Shown piece by piece: positions 6,572-8,296 of a stretch of 8,296 nucleotides of DNA; within the stretch, counting starts at the first letter, position 1, and each line of letters opens with the position of its first letter. The translations under genes and the position numbers were made by a program. Source of the stretch: Pseudomonadota bacterium (GTDB taxonomy: Bacteria; Pseudomonadota; Alphaproteobacteria; Rhizobiales; Xanthobacteraceae); assembly GCA_023423415.1 (NCBI GenBank), contig JAFAFP010000168.1:1-8296 (forward strand), written 5' to 3'. A model generated the notes under the pieces. That model was given only the letters and a program-made list of their open reading frames with translations. It was not told where the DNA came from and searched no databases.

Positions 6572-7426
6572 CTACTCAATATAGCTGTCCGTCCCGGTCC
6601 AGCCATGCTTGGAAATATCGAACACCACGCCGTCGCGATCCTTGAACTTGCGCTCGAAATTGCCGTGCTTGGCGTCGCCGAAGTCGAAGAGGAACTTTCC
6701 GCCGGCTGTTTCGATCTTTCCTTCCGTAGCTTTGAGATCAGTCACCTGAAAACCGCAATGGTTGGGGCCTGAGACGATCTCGCTCTCGGGCTTGTTCGGA
6801 TGGATCAGCGCGAGATTGGTGACGCCGTCGCTGAGATAGATCGCCGACCCCATCGGCTGGTGGTCGTAGCCGAGGAACTGCAGACCGAACACCTTCCGAT
6901 AGAACGCGGATGACTTTTCGAGATCGCGCACGGTCAATGCGAAATGCTTGATCCGACCGGTGAGCGTTTCGCGCTGCACCAGCACTTCGTCAAGGAAGGC
7001 GTATTTCGGATCGGACCTGATCTTGCGGCCGTCGGTTCCGACCCAGCCGTTCTCCGAAATGTCGAAGATGATTCCCTCGGGATCCTTGAACTTGCGCTCG
7101 AAGTTGCCCTTCCGCTCATCACCGAGATCGAAGAAGAACTTGCCGCCGTTCTGTTCGATCAGCGATTGGATTTCCTTCATATTCTCGACCTGGAAACCGA
7201 AATGGTTCGGTCCAACCTGGCCCTTGGCGTTGTCGCCGAAATCATGCCCCTCGGTGCCGACGAAATTCAGCAGCGCCAGATTGATGGTGCCGTCACCCAT
7301 ATAAATGGCCGAACCGATCGACAGGTCCTCGCGGCCATGCCGCTTCATGCCGAACACATCGCCATAGAATTTCGCTGACTTGTCGAGATCACGGACACAA
7401 ACCGCAAAGTGGCGCAGTCGAGGCAT
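6572..7426 (-). CDS. Tandem-domain VOC (glyoxalase/dioxygenase fold) protein
   Basis: The 284-aa protein consists of two copies of one VOC domain, about 3-132 and 158-281. Each begins HFA..VRDL.KS..FY..VFG, continues through GSAIY..DG..NLAL and GPNH.GFQV, and ends GNFERKFKD...FDIS..GW.GTD. Candidate metal ligands occupy equal positions: His6, His75, Asp122 in copy one and His161, His223, Asp270 in copy two. The third ligand in most VOC enzymes is Glu, so Asp (or a neighbouring residue) is a notable variation. Proteins of this superfamily act as lyases, isomerases, extradiol dioxygenases or resistance proteins; the sequence does not say which. ATG 7426 is chosen because AGGGAGA (complement of 7434-7440) is seven bases upstream; an upstream in-frame start would add 11 unrelated residues. 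A location next to the molybdenum hydroxylase could suggest aromatic catabolism, but the MerR cassette separates them and that link is weak. Confidence 0.88.
   Translation of the reverse strand: MPRLRHFAVCVRDLDKSAKFYGDVFGMKRHGREDLSIGSAIYMGDGTINLALLNFVGTEGHDFGDNAKGQVGPNHFGFQVENMKEIQSLIEQNGGKFFFDLGDERKGNFERKFKDPEGIIFDISENGWVGTDGRKIRSDPKYAFLDEVLVQRETLTGRIKHFALTVRDLEKSSAFYRKVFGLQFLGYDHQPMGSAIYLSDGVTNLALIHPNKPESEIVSGPNHCGFQVTDLKATEGKIETAGGKFLFDFGDAKHGNFERKFKDRDGVVFDISKHGWTGTDSYIE
6637..7102 (-). repeat. Intragenic duplication within the VOC gene
   Basis: A 22-base identical word occurs at 6637-6658 and 7081-7102, inside the stretch encoding NFERKFKD in both VOC domains. The repeats are 444 bases (148 codons) apart, in the same orientation and reading frame, and they are the best-conserved DNA trace of the domain duplication. 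Confidence 0.85.
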
Positions 7427-7446
7427 GGATGGGTCTCCCTTAGAGA

Positions 7447-7973
7447 ATGCGGTTTTCACGTGCGCTCGAACCCGGCGTGCAATCGGTGCAGGTGCTGAGC
7501 GACATAGAGTATTTTACCGAGATCAAACTCAAGATCTCGTTCATTTCTGCGAACTTCAAGATCAAGACCACGATCCTGGGGACGAGTTCGGCGCCAAGGT
7601 CGCAGCGGTTCTGCGTCAGTCGGAGGAGACGATAGAGGCGGGAACGACACGGTCAGCAGCGCCCAGTGAAGCAGTTCCCGATCCCATCGGCGCTGGACCG
7701 GTTCGCGCTGCTACACCATCTTCAGCGAATGCCCGCGTGACACAGACACGCGTCAGCAATACAGCCAAGCCGGCCAAGAGCAAATGGTGGAGCCGGCTCC
7801 TCGGCTCGCCGCGACAAAGCAACGATACGGTGCGCGAATTGCGGCTGCCGACGGACATCTATGTTGAAGTCCACCGTGGCAACGACGTGGTAAAAGTATT
7901 GTGGCCCGCGAGTGCACCCGCCGAGGTCGCCGTGTGGCTGAAGGACGTCATGCGCGAAGGCCGCAATTCCTGA
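7447..7973 (+). pseudogene. Unrecognised gene with apparent -1 frameshift at a GGGG run
   Basis: I do not recognise this gene. From ATG 7447 the frame has strongly G/C third positions (about 21 of 27 codons in 7501-7581) and encodes alternating, strand-like sequence (EIKLKISFISANFKIKTTIL). After GGGG (7578-7581) this frame turns into an Arg/Ser-rich shadow and stops at 7635. The -1 frame then reads GDEFGAKVAAVLRQSEE and runs to TGA 7971-7973, through a Pro/Ala/Ser/Thr-rich linker, KSKWWSRLL, and a compact C-terminal part (ELRLPTDIYVEVHRGNDVVKVLW...WLKDVMREG). Joined, this gives about 175 aa. Upstream in the second frame (from 7380), third positions are A/T-rich and unlike the rest of the window, so the simple 197-aa reading is disfavoured. 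Causes could be a one-base deletion (real decay or a homopolymer read error) or, less likely, programmed slippage. The start lies 20 bases from the divergent VOC start. Confidence 0.5.
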
Positions 7974-7990
7974 TCGACGTTGCACACCTT

Positions 7991-8296
7991 TCACGAATAA
8001 CCGAGCCAGCGCCAATAGGTGGCGCCGAATATCAACGTCAGCACATAAGCCAGCAGCGTCAGGACGAGACCTGTCCGGACAAAATCACGCACATCGAAAG
8101 TGTCGGTGCCATAGGCCACCATGCCTTGCGGGGAGTTTACCGGCAGGATGAAGCCGAAGCTGACCACGAATTGCAGCAGGATGGTCATTCCGACAACGTT
8201 GATGCCCGGGGTTTGCACCTGCTGCAGCACGGCGATGATGATTGGGATCATCGCGGAGGCCAGCCCCGGAGCGCGGGGGAAAACCAGGGGGATGAA
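7991..8296 (-). CDS. DASS/SLC13-type anion permease, C-terminal end (partial)
   Basis: The frame is open to the window edge and ends at a TGA (complement of 7991-7993), giving the last 101 residues. Visible are a hydrophobic helix (MIPIIIAVLQQV region), then LLQFVVSFGFILPVNSPQGMVAYGTDTF, and a final membrane helix (LVLTLLAYVLTLIFGATYWRWLG). The LPVNSPQ.MVAYGT.TF pattern is the second conserved hairpin region of the divalent anion:Na+ symporter (DASS, SLC13) superfamily, inner-membrane carriers of dicarboxylates, citrate, sulfate or similar anions. The internal Met at residue 16 of this piece is not the start; coding clearly continues upstream. It ends 17 bases from the stop of the frameshifted gene on the other strand. 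The substrate cannot be assigned from this fragment. Confidence 0.82.
   Translation of the reverse strand, partial: FIPLVFPRAPGLASAMIPIIIAVLQQVQTPGINVVGMTILLQFVVSFGFILPVNSPQGMVAYGTDTFDVRDFVRTGLVLTLLAYVLTLIFGATYWRWLGYS

Noticed and set aside
6641..7093. CTTGAACTTG at 6641-6650 and 7084-7093, resembling a half of the MerR operator
   Set aside because: Both are coding bases for FKFKD-type residues repeated in the two VOC domains. Neither has the partner arm or -35/-10 elements.
7380..7446. Start of the unrecognised plus-strand gene at 7380
   Set aside because: It overlaps the VOC start on the other strand, and third codon positions in this frame up to 7580 are A/T-rich, unlike the rest of the window.

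Overview
The window reads as accessory chromosome from a high-GC alphaproteobacterium. Third codon positions are strongly G/C-rich, and the gene types (an SIS/AnmK amino-sugar pair, a Tat-exported molybdenum hydroxylase with its own cytochrome c, DUF2938 with MerR, a tandem VOC protein) would suit the Rhizobiales (Bradyrhizobium/Afipia/Rhodopseudomonas-like). That taxon is an inference from style, not from a marker gene.

Layout. (1) Bases 1-1308, plus strand: the last 69 codons of an SIS-domain sugar-phosphate protein overlap anmK by four bases. The pair fits amino-sugar catabolism and murein recycling. (2) Bases 1309-1442: a 134-base leader with two hairpins, the second resembling an intrinsic terminator only about 20 bases before the next start codon. 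(3) Bases 1443-5376, plus strand: a tightly overlapping three-gene operon encoding a periplasmic xanthine-dehydrogenase-family enzyme. It has a Tat-signal molybdopterin large subunit, a small subunit with two [2Fe-2S] clusters, and an exported cytochrome c with two CxxCH sites. No FAD subunit is present, so electrons probably pass Mo -> Fe-S -> haem -> respiratory chain. The substrate cannot be read from the sequence.

(4) Bases 5428-6473: a divergent regulatory cassette of a DUF2938 membrane protein (minus) and a MerR-family regulator (plus). Between them lies a textbook MerR-type promoter, with TTGACC and TAGCAT separated by 19 bp and a palindrome centred in the spacer. (5) Bases 6572-7426, minus strand: a protein made of two tandem VOC (glyoxalase/dioxygenase fold) domains. 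(6) Bases 7447-7973, plus strand: an unrecognised gene that appears to need a -1 frame change at a GGGG run. (7) Bases 7991-8296, minus strand: the C-terminal end of a DASS/SLC13-type anion permease that runs off the window.

No rRNA, tRNA, CRISPR array, insertion sequence or integrase was seen. The longest gene-free stretch is the 134-base leader. The most distinctive elements are the flavin-less molybdenum hydroxylase operon with its own cytochrome, and the self-contained MerR/DUF2938 switch.
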